This document shows positions 1 to 8,410 of a stretch of DNA of 64,000 bases, in pieces. Positions within the stretch are counted from its first letter, which is position 1, and the number at the start of each line of letters is the position of its first letter. Position numbers and translations under genes: made by a program. The notes beneath the pieces were generated by a model. It was not told the origin of the DNA, searched no databases, and saw nothing but the letters and a program-made list of their open reading frames with translations. Where the stretch lies: NCBI RefSeq assembly GCF_014636295.1, contig NZ_BMEC01000006.1, positions 124,001 to 188,000 on the forward strand. The letters run 5' to 3'. The stretch comes from Marivirga lumbricoides. Lineage in GTDB: Bacteria > Bacteroidota > Bacteroidia > Cytophagales > Cyclobacteriaceae.

Positions 1-473
1 CTTCCATCGTATGATAACTGCCATTCGGTTGTTTGCGGATTAAAAACTACATCCAACGCAAATTTTGAGAGCCTTGCTTCAATATATCGAGGTGCAGCAG
101 AGCTATCTCCGGTTCTGATATCTCCCCAGTTACCCTGCGTTTCAATAAGTAAGTCTTTCTGTCCTAAATTAACGATGGCATCACCAATAGAAGCATCACC
201 ATGTGGATGGTATTGCATGGTTTGCCCAATAATGTTAGCTACTTTATTGAACCTTCCATCATCCATTTCCTTCATGGCATGCATAATTCTCCGCTGAACA
301 GGCTTTAACCCATCTTCATTGGCAGGTACTGCACGCTCCAGAATTACGTAAGAGGCGTAATCTAAAAACCAGTTTTCGTACATTCCTGAAACAGGAATAA
401 CATTGGTGATTTTAGCTTTTTCTTCTCCGTTTGGCTGATCTTCGTGTTCGTTATTTTCGTTATTTTCCTCCAT
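1..473 (-). CDS. parC: DNA topoisomerase IV subunit A, N-terminal part (cut by left edge)
   Basis: The first 157 residues of a type IIA topoisomerase A subunit, the DNA-cleaving partner of the ParE gene 66 bp upstream. The translation begins MEENNENNEHEDQPNGEEKA, an acidic lead, and then carries the conserved block with LKPVQRRIMHAM, QYHPHGD and AAPRY. The tyrosine of AAPRY (about residue 130) is the expected active-site tyrosine that links to DNA. The rest lies beyond position 1. The ParE neighbour argues for topoisomerase IV rather than gyrase A; in Bacteroidota gyrA and gyrB are usually elsewhere. No odd features are seen in the visible part. Confidence 0.93.
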   Translation of the reverse strand, partial: MEENNENNEHEDQPNGEEKAKITNVIPVSGMYENWFLDYASYVILERAVPANEDGLKPVQRRIMHAMKEMDDGRFNKVANIIGQTMQYHPHGDASIGDAIVNLGQKDLLIETQGNWGDIRTGDSSAAPRYIEARLSKFALDVVFNPQTTEWQLSYDG

Positions 474-539
474 TTGTTTTTTAAAGGATATTAGATGTAA
501 TCAATTTATGCGTATAATATTTTATCAGAAATACTTTTA

Positions 540-2396
540 TTAAACAGTGCCAATCACTTCTTCCAGGTCTTTTTCTATTCTTAATTTATCAATAATAAAA
601 AGCTGTCTTTCCATGGTATTGGTTCCCATGTAAAAGCTCAACAAATCTTTTATTTTGGTCTGGTTATTTAAAATAATAGGATCCAGTTTAATATTCTCAT
701 TGATAAATTCTCCAAATTCTTCAGGAGATATTTCGCCCAAACCTTTAAAACGAGTGATCTCTGGCTTATTTCCTAGTTTCGCAATGGCATTTCTTCGCTC
801 CTCGTCTGTATAGCAGTAGATAGTTTCTTTCTTATTCCTCACCCTGAAAAGCGGAGTATCAAGAATATATAAATGTCCGTCACGCACTAAATCAGGAAAG
901 AACTGTAGAAAGAAAGTCATCAACAGCAGGCGAATATGCATACCATCAACATCCGCATCAGTAGCTATAATTACTTTCCTGTAGCGTAACCCTTCCAATC
1001 CTTCTTCAATATTTAATGCATGTTGTAAAAGATTAAACTCCTCGTTTTCATATACAAGCTTCTTTGTTTTGCCATAGCAATTCAAAGGCTTACCTCTTAA
1101 GCTAAACACCGCCTGGGTCTGAACATCTCTTGACTTTGTAATTGAACCAGACGCGGAGTCTCCCTCGGTAATAAAAATCATGGTATTATCTTTATTATCG
1201 TGGTTGGTATCATAATGCACCCTGCAATCTCTCAGCTTCTTGTTGTGCAAGTTGGCTTTCTTTGCTCTGTCATTGGCTAGCTTTTTAATACCTGCCATGT
1301 CTTTGCGCTCTCGCTCAGATTGCATAATTCTTTTATGCAAAGCATCTGCCGTTTCAGGATTCTTATGTAAAAAATCATCAAGGGCCTTTTTCACAAAGTC
1401 ATTGATGAAAGTTCTCATTGTTGGTCCGTCCGGTGCCACATTCTGAGAGCCCAGTTTAGTTTTAGTTTGAGACTCAAACACTGGCTCTTGTACCCGCACA
1501 GCTACAGCGGCCACAATACTTTGTCTGATATCTGAAGGATCATAATTCTTGCCGTAAAAGTCACGTATAGTCCTTACAACAGCTTCTTTAAATGCAATTA
1601 AATGTGTACCTCCCTGGGTGGTGTTCTGCCCATTCACAAAAGAATAATACTCTTCTCCGTACTGGTTAGCATGGGTCATTGCTATTTCAATGTCATCCCC
1701 CTTCAACTGAATGATTGGATAGCGGTTATTTTCTTCGTCCGTCTTTCTCTCAAGCAAGTCATACAAACCTCTGGCCGAATGAAATTTTTCACCATTAAAA
1801 TTTATTGTTAAGCCTGCATTAAGAAAGGCATAATTCCAGATTTGCTCTTCCAAAAATCCCGGAATAAAATGATAGTTTTTAAAAATGGTTGTATCAGGCT
1901 CAAATGCTATAAAAGTACCATTTCTTCCACTTGAAGAAGTAATCTCAGAGTCAGTTTTAATGATTCCCCTCTCAAACTCTGCTATTTTGGTCTTCCCCTC
2001 CCTGAATGCCTGTACCTTAAAATAACCTGAGAGGGCATTCACTGCTTTAGTACCCACTCCATTTAATCCTACCGACTTTTGAAATGCTGAAGAATCGTAT
2101 TTACCTCCTGTGTTAATTTTACTTACACAGTCCACTACCTTGCCTAAAGGAATGCCTCTTCCGTAATCACGGATTTCCACACGTTGATCACTGATTTTAA
2201 CTTCGATGGTTTTACCGAAGCCCATCATGTGCTCATCAATGGAGTTATCTATTACCTCCTTTACCAAAACATAAATTCCATCATCCGGAGAAGAACCGTC
2301 TCCCAGCTTTCCAATGTACATACCAGGTCTGAGCCTGATATGCTCTCTCCAGTCTAATGATTTAATACTATCTTCGGTATATTGAACGTCTGCCAT
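540..2396 (-). CDS. parE: DNA topoisomerase IV subunit B
   Basis: ATPase subunit of topoisomerase IV, which decatenates daughter chromosomes. A GHKL ATPase fold is visible: EVIDNSIDE near residue 47 (ATP-hydrolysing Glu and Mg-binding Asn), RDYGRGIP near 77, and [11 protein letters not shown] near 113. The TOPRIM part has ITEGDSASG near 417 and [12 protein letters not shown] near 490, the acidic metal site. At 618 residues it is the short ParE length without a long GyrB-type insert. It is followed by parC on the same strand with a 66-bp gap, so the two are probably co-transcribed. Confidence 0.95.
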   Translation of the reverse strand: MADVQYTEDSIKSLDWREHIRLRPGMYIGKLGDGSSPDDGIYVLVKEVIDNSIDEHMMGFGKTIEVKISDQRVEIRDYGRGIPLGKVVDCVSKINTGGKYDSSAFQKSVGLNGVGTKAVNALSGYFKVQAFREGKTKIAEFERGIIKTDSEITSSSGRNGTFIAFEPDTTIFKNYHFIPGFLEEQIWNYAFLNAGLTINFNGEKFHSARGLYDLLERKTDEENNRYPIIQLKGDDIEIAMTHANQYGEEYYSFVNGQNTTQGGTHLIAFKEAVVRTIRDFYGKNYDPSDIRQSIVAAVAVRVQEPVFESQTKTKLGSQNVAPDGPTMRTFINDFVKKALDDFLHKNPETADALHKRIMQSERERKDMAGIKKLANDRAKKANLHNKKLRDCRVHYDTNHDNKDNTMIFITEGDSASGSITKSRDVQTQAVFSLRGKPLNCYGKTKKLVYENEEFNLLQHALNIEEGLEGLRYRKVIIATDADVDGMHIRLLLMTFFLQFFPDLVRDGHLYILDTPLFRVRNKKETIYCYTDEERRNAIAKLGNKPEITRFKGLGEISPEEFGEFINENIKLDPIILNNQTKIKDLLSFYMGTNTMERQLFIIDKLRIEKDLEEVIGTV

Positions 2397-2633
2397 CTGC
2401 GTATTTATCTTGAATGAAAATTCTGACTCAAATTTTAAAATTACAAAGCTTTTTGAAATTTTAAAGCTTTTAAAATAATACCCTTTGCCAGAAATGGACT
2501 AGTTAAATAAAAAATCAATACTAATATTATGTAAGTATTACATGAACTCATTACACAAATAGAATTGATAATGAGTTCTTTAGAAAAACATTTCTGAAGT
2601 AGAATTTTAACAGGACAATTGATTAAAAAAAAA

Positions 2634-3143
2634 TTATTTATTTTTTCTTAAAATCAGAGGAAGCCAAATTATCCAGAACAAAATTATTACCAAGCTCCCC
2701 ACTAAAAGAGGAATATAACCATTCTGCTGAAAGCCTTCCTGATTGTTAGTGAAAATAATAGCTGTTAATAAAGCAGAAAAGAAAAGGTTGAAAGCACCTG
2801 CTAAACTCACACTCCAGCTGTAAAGACTTCTTTGAGCTTTTTCATTTTTAAAGTAGGAGTTAGAAGAAACAGACTGCTTTTTAATGAGGTTGCCCAGAGA
2901 GTAACATACTATAATAATGACCGCAGGAATAACTAATCCTGTGTAAAACAACGTGTTATTGCTAAATTTGTAAACCTCACTATCCAGATTTAATCTTACT
3001 ACTGTCTCATCTGCAAAATATGCATACGCATAAAAAAGTAAAACAACATATCCGAACCCGGTAAAAGCTAAAAATGCACGTGCTATTCTTTCCATAAAAT
3101 CTATTTGGCGCAAAATTAAAGTGTTTATCGAGTATTTCACCAT
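2634..3143 (-). CDS. Small four-helix membrane protein, unknown function
   Basis: A 169-residue protein with about four hydrophobic segments (roughly residues 22-42, 65-88, 108-132 and 143-163) and the basic end LRKNK. I do not recognise a family. Translation may begin at the internal methionine of MERIARAF (residue 17), which would place the first helix right behind the start; the upstream ATG at 3143 is equally possible. It is divergent from the hydroxylase gene at 3224 with an 80-bp gap, so the two may share a promoter region. Confidence 0.6.
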   Translation of the reverse strand: MVKYSINTLILRQIDFMERIARAFLAFTGFGYVVLLFYAYAYFADETVVRLNLDSEVYKFSNNTLFYTGLVIPAVIIIVCYSLGNLIKKQSVSSNSYFKNEKAQRSLYSWSVSLAGAFNLFFSALLTAIIFTNNQEGFQQNGYIPLLVGSLVIILFWIIWLPLILRKNK

Positions 3144-3223
3144 TTTTCAAGGATGTTTTTATTCAAAATGTTATATTTCGAAAAAGATGGTTAAACTCTT
3201 TTTTATTTTAAACATTTTATATT

Positions 3224-4474
3224 ATGGACTTCAATCCTATTATATTATCTATTCCTGTATATTTTGCTTTAATAGGTATTGAATTAGCTATACAAGCTAT
3301 TAGAAAATACAGAATTTACAGGTTGAATGATGCTATAACTAACATCAGCTGTGGTATTACGCAGCAAGTTACCGGTATCTTCTTTAAAGTATTAAGTATT
3401 TCGGCTTACCAGTTAGTGTACGAAAATTTTGCCCTCTTTGAAATTCTCCCTACCTGGTACAACCTGCTGATTTTATTTGTACTGGCTGATTTTTGTTACT
3501 ACTGGGCACATCGTAAAAGTCATGAAATCAATCTCTTCTGGGGTGGCCATGTGGTGCATCACCAAAGTGAGGATTACAATTTTTCTGTTGCTCTCCGTCA
3601 AGGATCTTTTCAAATTTTCTGGACTTTTTTCTTCTATCTCCCTTTAGCTGTTTTAGGGTTCGATACGTTAAGCTTTGTATTAATGTCAGGGCTTGTCACT
3701 GTTTACCAGTTCTGGATTCATACTGAAACCATTGGGAAGCTAGGACCTGTGGAATGGGTAATGAATACCCCCTCCCACCACCGTGTGCACCATGGAAGAA
3801 ATCCTAAATACATAGATAAAAACCATGCAGGAGTATTTATTATATGGGATAGAATGTTTGGTACTTTTCAGGAAGAGGAAGAAAAACCTACCTATGGAAT
3901 AACAAAACAAACTGCCAGCTGGAATCCTGTATGGGTTAATCTGCAGCATTATGTAGAAATGGCCGATGGACTTAAGCAAATGAAAGGATTCAGAAATAAA
4001 TTCAATTATGTATTTAACAAACCAGGTTGGAGGCCCGTTGACATGGGGGGACAAATGGCCATTCCAGAAATAAATGCAGAAACTGATTTAAAATATGATA
4101 AAAAAGCAGATGCTCAGACCAGTTTATATGTATTTATTCAATACCTGTTAGTTTTAGGTGGTACAGCATTTTTCTTATTTCAGGCAGAGAAATTAAACAT
4201 TTTACAGCAACTAATAGCTGTATCACTTATTATTTTCAGCGTTGTTACCTGCGGTTTATTATTGGAGGAAAATAAATACTCATTATTTTTGGAACTTTTT
4301 CGACTAATTATAACTCCTATTTCAATTTGGTTTCTAATTTTGAGTAATGAAAATGATGCTGTATTGTATGGATTACTCCTCTATACGTGTCTTTCAACAG
4401 GACTTCTTCTCTATTTTAGAATGTTTAAAGGAATAACACTCAAAGCTACTACTAATACCAACACCACTCAATGA
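3224..4474 (+). CDS. Sterol desaturase/fatty acid hydroxylase family membrane di-iron enzyme
   Basis: An integral membrane oxygenase of the fatty-acid hydroxylase superfamily. The histidine boxes that hold the di-iron centre are visible: HRKSHE near residue 101, HVVHH near 112, and HRVHHG near 186. Several hydrophobic helices precede the boxes, and about four more form the C-terminal third (residues 300-405). This extended architecture resembles bacterial relatives of alkylglycerol monooxygenase, so an ether-lipid or other lipid substrate is plausible, but the sequence does not fix the substrate. The gene overlaps the next by four bases (ATGA), suggesting translational coupling. Confidence 0.85.
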   Translation: MDFNPIILSIPVYFALIGIELAIQAIRKYRIYRLNDAITNISCGITQQVTGIFFKVLSISAYQLVYENFALFEILPTWYNLLILFVLADFCYYWAHRKSHEINLFWGGHVVHHQSEDYNFSVALRQGSFQIFWTFFFYLPLAVLGFDTLSFVLMSGLVTVYQFWIHTETIGKLGPVEWVMNTPSHHRVHHGRNPKYIDKNHAGVFIIWDRMFGTFQEEEEKPTYGITKQTASWNPVWVNLQHYVEMADGLKQMKGFRNKFNYVFNKPGWRPVDMGGQMAIPEINAETDLKYDKKADAQTSLYVFIQYLLVLGGTAFFLFQAEKLNILQQLIAVSLIIFSVVTCGLLLEENKYSLFLELFRLIITPISIWFLILSNENDAVLYGLLLYTCLSTGLLLYFRMFKGITLKATTNTNTTQ

Positions 4475-4842
4475 GAAACCCGCTGCTCTTTACTTACATG
4501 CTGTTTTTAATGGCCTGTTCTGATATTCCTGATCTTGAAAATATTAATCCTGAACAATGGAAAGCTGATAAGGGAGGCTGCGAAAGCTATCGGATTACGG
4601 TGGTAGATACTCTTTTATCTCAGAAAGATAAATTGAAGGGACTATCTCAGAACGAGGTGATTAGCCTGTTAGGCCAAGCAGATCAACACGAATTATATGA
4701 AAGAAGCCAAAAGTTTTTTATCTATCACCTGGAACCTGGAATGAATTGCGAAAATTATGAAAATCAGTATTTCAAAGCATTTTATATTCGGTTCAACGCC
4801 CTGGACCAGGCAATTGATTTTAATATTCAAAAGATAAAATAA
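4471..4842 (+). CDS. Small lipoprotein with BamE/SmpA-like segment
   Basis: A 123-residue protein with a lipoprotein signal (hydrophobic stretch ending LFLMAC, cysteine near 16). The segment LKGLSQNEVISLLGQ followed by a tyrosine- and phenylalanine-rich strand resembles the helix-turn-strand layout of BamE/SmpA-type small outer-membrane lipoproteins, but similarity is short. It overlaps the hydroxylase stop codon and is probably in the same transcript. Function unknown. Confidence 0.65.
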   Translation: MRNPLLFTYMLFLMACSDIPDLENINPEQWKADKGGCESYRITVVDTLLSQKDKLKGLSQNEVISLLGQADQHELYERSQKFFIYHLEPGMNCENYENQYFKAFYIRFNALDQAIDFNIQKIK

Positions 4843-4868
4843 TAATCACTGTAGTCATTTTAAATTAA

Positions 4869-7184
4869 ATGGGAAAAATCACAAGAAATATTAAGGATTG
4901 GAAAATAAGAAAGCTAGCCTACATACTTGGAGCAGGGTTGACAATTCTGGCCGTAGCAGTTTTCTATGTCTATTCTACATTCGGTTATTCGGATGAAACT
5001 TTATTTAGAACAGAAAAATTAGGGAATTTAAGTACGATTGCTCTACCTCTTCATCCTGATATGCTCTCTCAAAATGAAGAAGTTGTTGAGAATAAAATCA
5101 GAGAAATTGAAAATATTATTTATACTTTTCAAAAAGGCGACAGCTTCCTTAAAGGAAAGGATAAAATAACTGTGAGAGCCCAAAAAGGAGAAGTTAAAGA
5201 TGAGTTAAAAAAAGTGCAGATAAGTTGGGATGCCTACAAAAACTTGATCTTTTCATGGAAAGATGGGCAAACCTCGCTGAATTCCATTGCTAATGAACTA
5301 GAAAATAAATTTCAGCTCTTTCTAAAAAATGCGGTGAAACTTGAAACAGCTGTGTATGATTTGGCAAAAAAGGAGTCCCGTGAAGAAACAACTGCTTATA
5401 TCATTCTTGTGCTTTATATTCTGTTATTAATCGGTTTTATTTATTTGCTAGTGAGATATTTAATTATGACCCCTATATATAAGATCTCCCTTACGACAAG
5501 AGAATTGGCTGTAGGTAATCTTTCTCAAAAGATTGAGATTAATAATAGAAATGAACTTGGATACATTGCAAAAAATATTAATGAGCTTGCAGATATTCTC
5601 AAAAATGCCACTGACTTCACCACAAAAATAGGGCAAGGCAAATTAGATGCCGAATACAAAGGTATTGCAGAAAATGAAAGTAACTCTTTAGCTAATTCAT
5701 TGCTAAAAATGCGCGACCAAATGCAGAGCTCTGCTATTGCTGACAGAGAAAGGAATTGGGTATCTGAAGGACTGGCAAAATTTGCTGACATTTTAAGGAA
5801 CAATAACGATAATATAGAAGAACTTTCATATCAGATTATATCCAACCTGGTTAAATACATGGAAGCGAATCAGGGAGCTCTTTTTGTACTTACCGAACCT
5901 GATAGCGATGATGAAGAGCCCAAAATTGTGCTGGAATCGGCTTATGCTTATGAAAGAAAGAAAAGACTTAAAAAAGAAATATCAATTGGTGAAGGCCTTG
6001 TTGGACAATCGGTACAGGAAGGAGATAGAATTTATCTGACAGAGGTACCAGACAACTATATTGAGATAAAATCAGGACTGGGCGATACACTTCCAAAATG
6101 TATTTTAATTGTACCACTAAAAATTAACGGTGAAACAAAGGGAGTAGTAGAGATTGCTTCTATACAGCCCATTCCTCAATATAGAATAGAGTTTATTGAG
6201 AAGTTAGGAGAAAATATAGCATCCACTATAGCTAATGCGAAAATTAACGAACGTACAAAAGTATTGTTGGAAGAATCTCAATCCATGACTGAGCAGATGA
6301 GAGCGCAGGAAGAGGAAATGCGCCAGAATATGGAAGAAATGGAAGCCACACAGGAAGAAATGGCAAGAGCACAGGCGGAAATGGGTAATAAGGAGTCCTC
6401 ACTTCATGCCCTCATCAACAATACTACTGATTCAATTATACTAATTGATACGGATTATACTATTTTAGTTATGAACAACGTAATTAAAAACAGATATAAG
6501 GGTACGCAGTATGAGAAGATGACTGAAGGCAGCAATGCTTTAGATATGTTAGGAGACGTGCGGGAGGAATGGAAAAATTATTATGACCGGGTTTTTGCAG
6601 GTGAAAAGTTATCATTTACCATTAAAAGTAGTGTAAAAGGTGAAGATACCTACAGGCATTATGACATTCATCCTATTGAAGAAACTAATGGAAGAATTTC
6701 AGGAGCAACAATATTCTCCAGGGACATTACTGAGCAGAAAAATCTGGAAATTCAAAAAGATGAAGTAGTGGAAAAGATGCAGCAAAGAGGCTATGTTATT
6801 GACGGGATGATCAACACAACTACCGATTCTTTCTTTGCTATAGATTCAGATTATAATATTCTAATTGCTAACGATATTCTCAAAAAGGAATATGAATTGT
6901 CAGGAATCAAACTTGAGCAGGGTCAAAATATATTGTCTATTTTACCGGAAATCTGGAAGGAAAGGTTTGATAAGGCATTAGCTGGTGAAAAACTTGAGTT
7001 TGAAGAGACTAGAGAAAATAAAGGTGTTAAGAACATCTATAAATCGCGTTGTGAACCTATAATGGGGGCTAAGGGGAAAATAATTGGAGTGATTACTATC
7101 TCAAAGGATATAACGAGCGAACGAAATATGAAGGAAGAACTTGTAAAGCTAAAAGGTGAGCTTGAAAAGCTGAAAGGAAAATAA
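4869..7184 (+). CDS. Membrane sensor protein: HAMP, GAF and two PAS domains, no visible kinase
   Basis: A 771-residue signalling protein. A first transmembrane helix (about 15-35) and a second (about 174-196) flank an extracytoplasmic helical sensor. A HAMP segment follows (MTPIYKISLTTRELAVGNLS, about 200-250), then a second HAMP-like stretch, a GAF domain (about 300-465), a coiled coil rich in Glu, Met and Gln (465-510, EEMRQNMEEMEATQEEMARA), and two related PAS domains (about 510-630 and 650-750) with NTTDSIILIDTDY and NTTTDSFFAIDSDY. The protein ends in a short coiled coil with no H box, HATPase or GGDEF domain, so its output must be another protein. It starts 26 bp after the lipoprotein gene. 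Confidence 0.8.
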   Translation: MGKITRNIKDWKIRKLAYILGAGLTILAVAVFYVYSTFGYSDETLFRTEKLGNLSTIALPLHPDMLSQNEEVVENKIREIENIIYTFQKGDSFLKGKDKITVRAQKGEVKDELKKVQISWDAYKNLIFSWKDGQTSLNSIANELENKFQLFLKNAVKLETAVYDLAKKESREETTAYIILVLYILLLIGFIYLLVRYLIMTPIYKISLTTRELAVGNLSQKIEINNRNELGYIAKNINELADILKNATDFTTKIGQGKLDAEYKGIAENESNSLANSLLKMRDQMQSSAIADRERNWVSEGLAKFADILRNNNDNIEELSYQIISNLVKYMEANQGALFVLTEPDSDDEEPKIVLESAYAYERKKRLKKEISIGEGLVGQSVQEGDRIYLTEVPDNYIEIKSGLGDTLPKCILIVPLKINGETKGVVEIASIQPIPQYRIEFIEKLGENIASTIANAKINERTKVLLEESQSMTEQMRAQEEEMRQNMEEMEATQEEMARAQAEMGNKESSLHALINNTTDSIILIDTDYTILVMNNVIKNRYKGTQYEKMTEGSNALDMLGDVREEWKNYYDRVFAGEKLSFTIKSSVKGEDTYRHYDIHPIEETNGRISGATIFSRDITEQKNLEIQKDEVVEKMQQRGYVIDGMINTTTDSFFAIDSDYNILIANDILKKEYELSGIKLEQGQNILSILPEIWKERFDKALAGEKLEFEETRENKGVKNIYKSRCEPIMGAKGKIIGVITISKDITSERNMKEELVKLKGELEKLKGK

Positions 7185-7204
7185 AATACCTGCTACAAAT
7201 TAAA

Positions 7205-7234
7205 AAGAAAAGCGCTCACTCGGGCGCTTTTCTT
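7205..7234. terminator. Bidirectional terminator between sensor gene and alr
   Basis: An 11-bp perfect stem (AAGAAAAGCGC with GCGCTTTTCTT) with an 8-nt loop, A-rich on the left and T-rich on the right. It sits between the convergent sensor gene and alanine racemase gene and can serve both. Confidence 0.8.
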
Positions 7235-7252
7235 ATTTAAAAAGTAATGATA

Positions 7253-8410
7253 TCATCTAACTACCGTTCTGGGAATTACTGAAGGCAACCTACTAAGCAT
7301 CTCGTTATTAAGTAATTGCGTACTATTTGTAAAGCTGGAAACATTAATAACATTGTTGTTTTGTCTTCCTATAAGAACTACTTCATCCCCTATTTTTGCT
7401 ACAGGAATGTGAGAAATGTCCACCATAAAAAGGTTCATATTAATCAGGCCTACAATTGGGGCTTTCTTACCATCTATAAGTACGTGCCCTCTGTTTGACA
7501 GAGCCCTCGGATAACCATTGGAATAACCTAAAGGCATTACAGCGATCTTCATTTGATGCGTGGCCTGAAAAGCAGTACCGTATCCGATAAACTCACCCTG
7601 CTGTACATCTCTGATATCCATTATATCTGTTTTCCAACTAAATATGCGTTTTAAAGCGGCATCAGCTTTTTTATTCACCTCGTTCAGGTGTGCATAATAA
7701 ATTTCAGGACTAGGCCAAAAGCCATACTGAGCCACTCCTATTCTTACCATGTCATAAACAGTATCAGGCATAGCTAAAGCTGCAGCAGAACACGCTATGT
7801 GTTTTAGATTTGGTGTTATTTTTTTATCTCTACATTGTTTAAGAAAATCTTTGTACCGCTTATGCTGCATTTCTATTTTAAAATCATTAGATCTGCTTTC
7901 AGCACCACCAAAATGCGTACACAATCCTTCAAAAATAACATGCTCTTTATTCTTAAGCAGGAAATTGAGAGTTTTGGGGAATTCAGATTTCTGCATTCCA
8001 GTTCTATTAGCACCTGTTTCTACCTCAATATGCACTTTAGCAGGTTTACCAATCTTTTTAGCAGCAGCTAAGGTCTTGGGTAATCTGTCATAATTATATA
8101 CAAAGAAAGAAACATCATTTTCAATAGCCCATGGAATATCTTCCTCATACATGATTCCCATAATCATAATTTCGGTTTCCGGACTGCACACATTATGAAC
8201 CTCTTCTGCCTCAAAAGCCGAGGCTACAGAAAAATGCTTAATTCCACATTTTTCCGCCATAGGAACAAAAGTTTCTATACCATGGCCATAAGCATTAGCT
8301 TTAACAACAGAAGAAAGAATGGCATGGTCACCAATCTTCTTTCTGATAAAATTGACATTATTTTTATATGCTGATTGTTTTAATTCTATTCTCGATGAAT
8401 GTTTTACCAT
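7253..8410 (-). CDS. alr: Alanine racemase-like PLP enzyme, stand-alone
   Basis: A fold-type III PLP racemase of about 385 residues. The PLP lysine is in SVVKANAYGHG (residue 37), the second catalytic base is the Tyr of IGYGTAF, and the cofactor-contacting Arg is in VRIGVAQYG. I chose the ATG at 8410, giving MVKHSSRIEL; it overlaps the upstream gene by ATGGTAA, a coupling overlap. An upstream start at 8449 would overlap by 46 bases and lacks family residues. One oddity: the usual CMDQ segment reads NMNLFMVDI, with Asn replacing the conserved Asp. In Bacteroidota the housekeeping racemase is usually fused to MurF, so this copy may be specialised. Its neighbours (the Cys/His/Asn protein and the ATP-grasp ligase) suggest it supplies a D-amino acid to them. 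Confidence 0.87.
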   Translation of the reverse strand: MVKHSSRIELKQSAYKNNVNFIRKKIGDHAILSSVVKANAYGHGIETFVPMAEKCGIKHFSVASAFEAEEVHNVCSPETEIMIMGIMYEEDIPWAIENDVSFFVYNYDRLPKTLAAAKKIGKPAKVHIEVETGANRTGMQKSEFPKTLNFLLKNKEHVIFEGLCTHFGGAESRSNDFKIEMQHKRYKDFLKQCRDKKITPNLKHIACSAAALAMPDTVYDMVRIGVAQYGFWPSPEIYYAHLNEVNKKADAALKRIFSWKTDIMDIRDVQQGEFIGYGTAFQATHQMKIAVMPLGYSNGYPRALSNRGHVLIDGKKAPIVGLINMNLFMVDISHIPVAKIGDEVVLIGRQNNNVINVSSFTNSTQLLNNEMLSRLPSVIPRTVVR

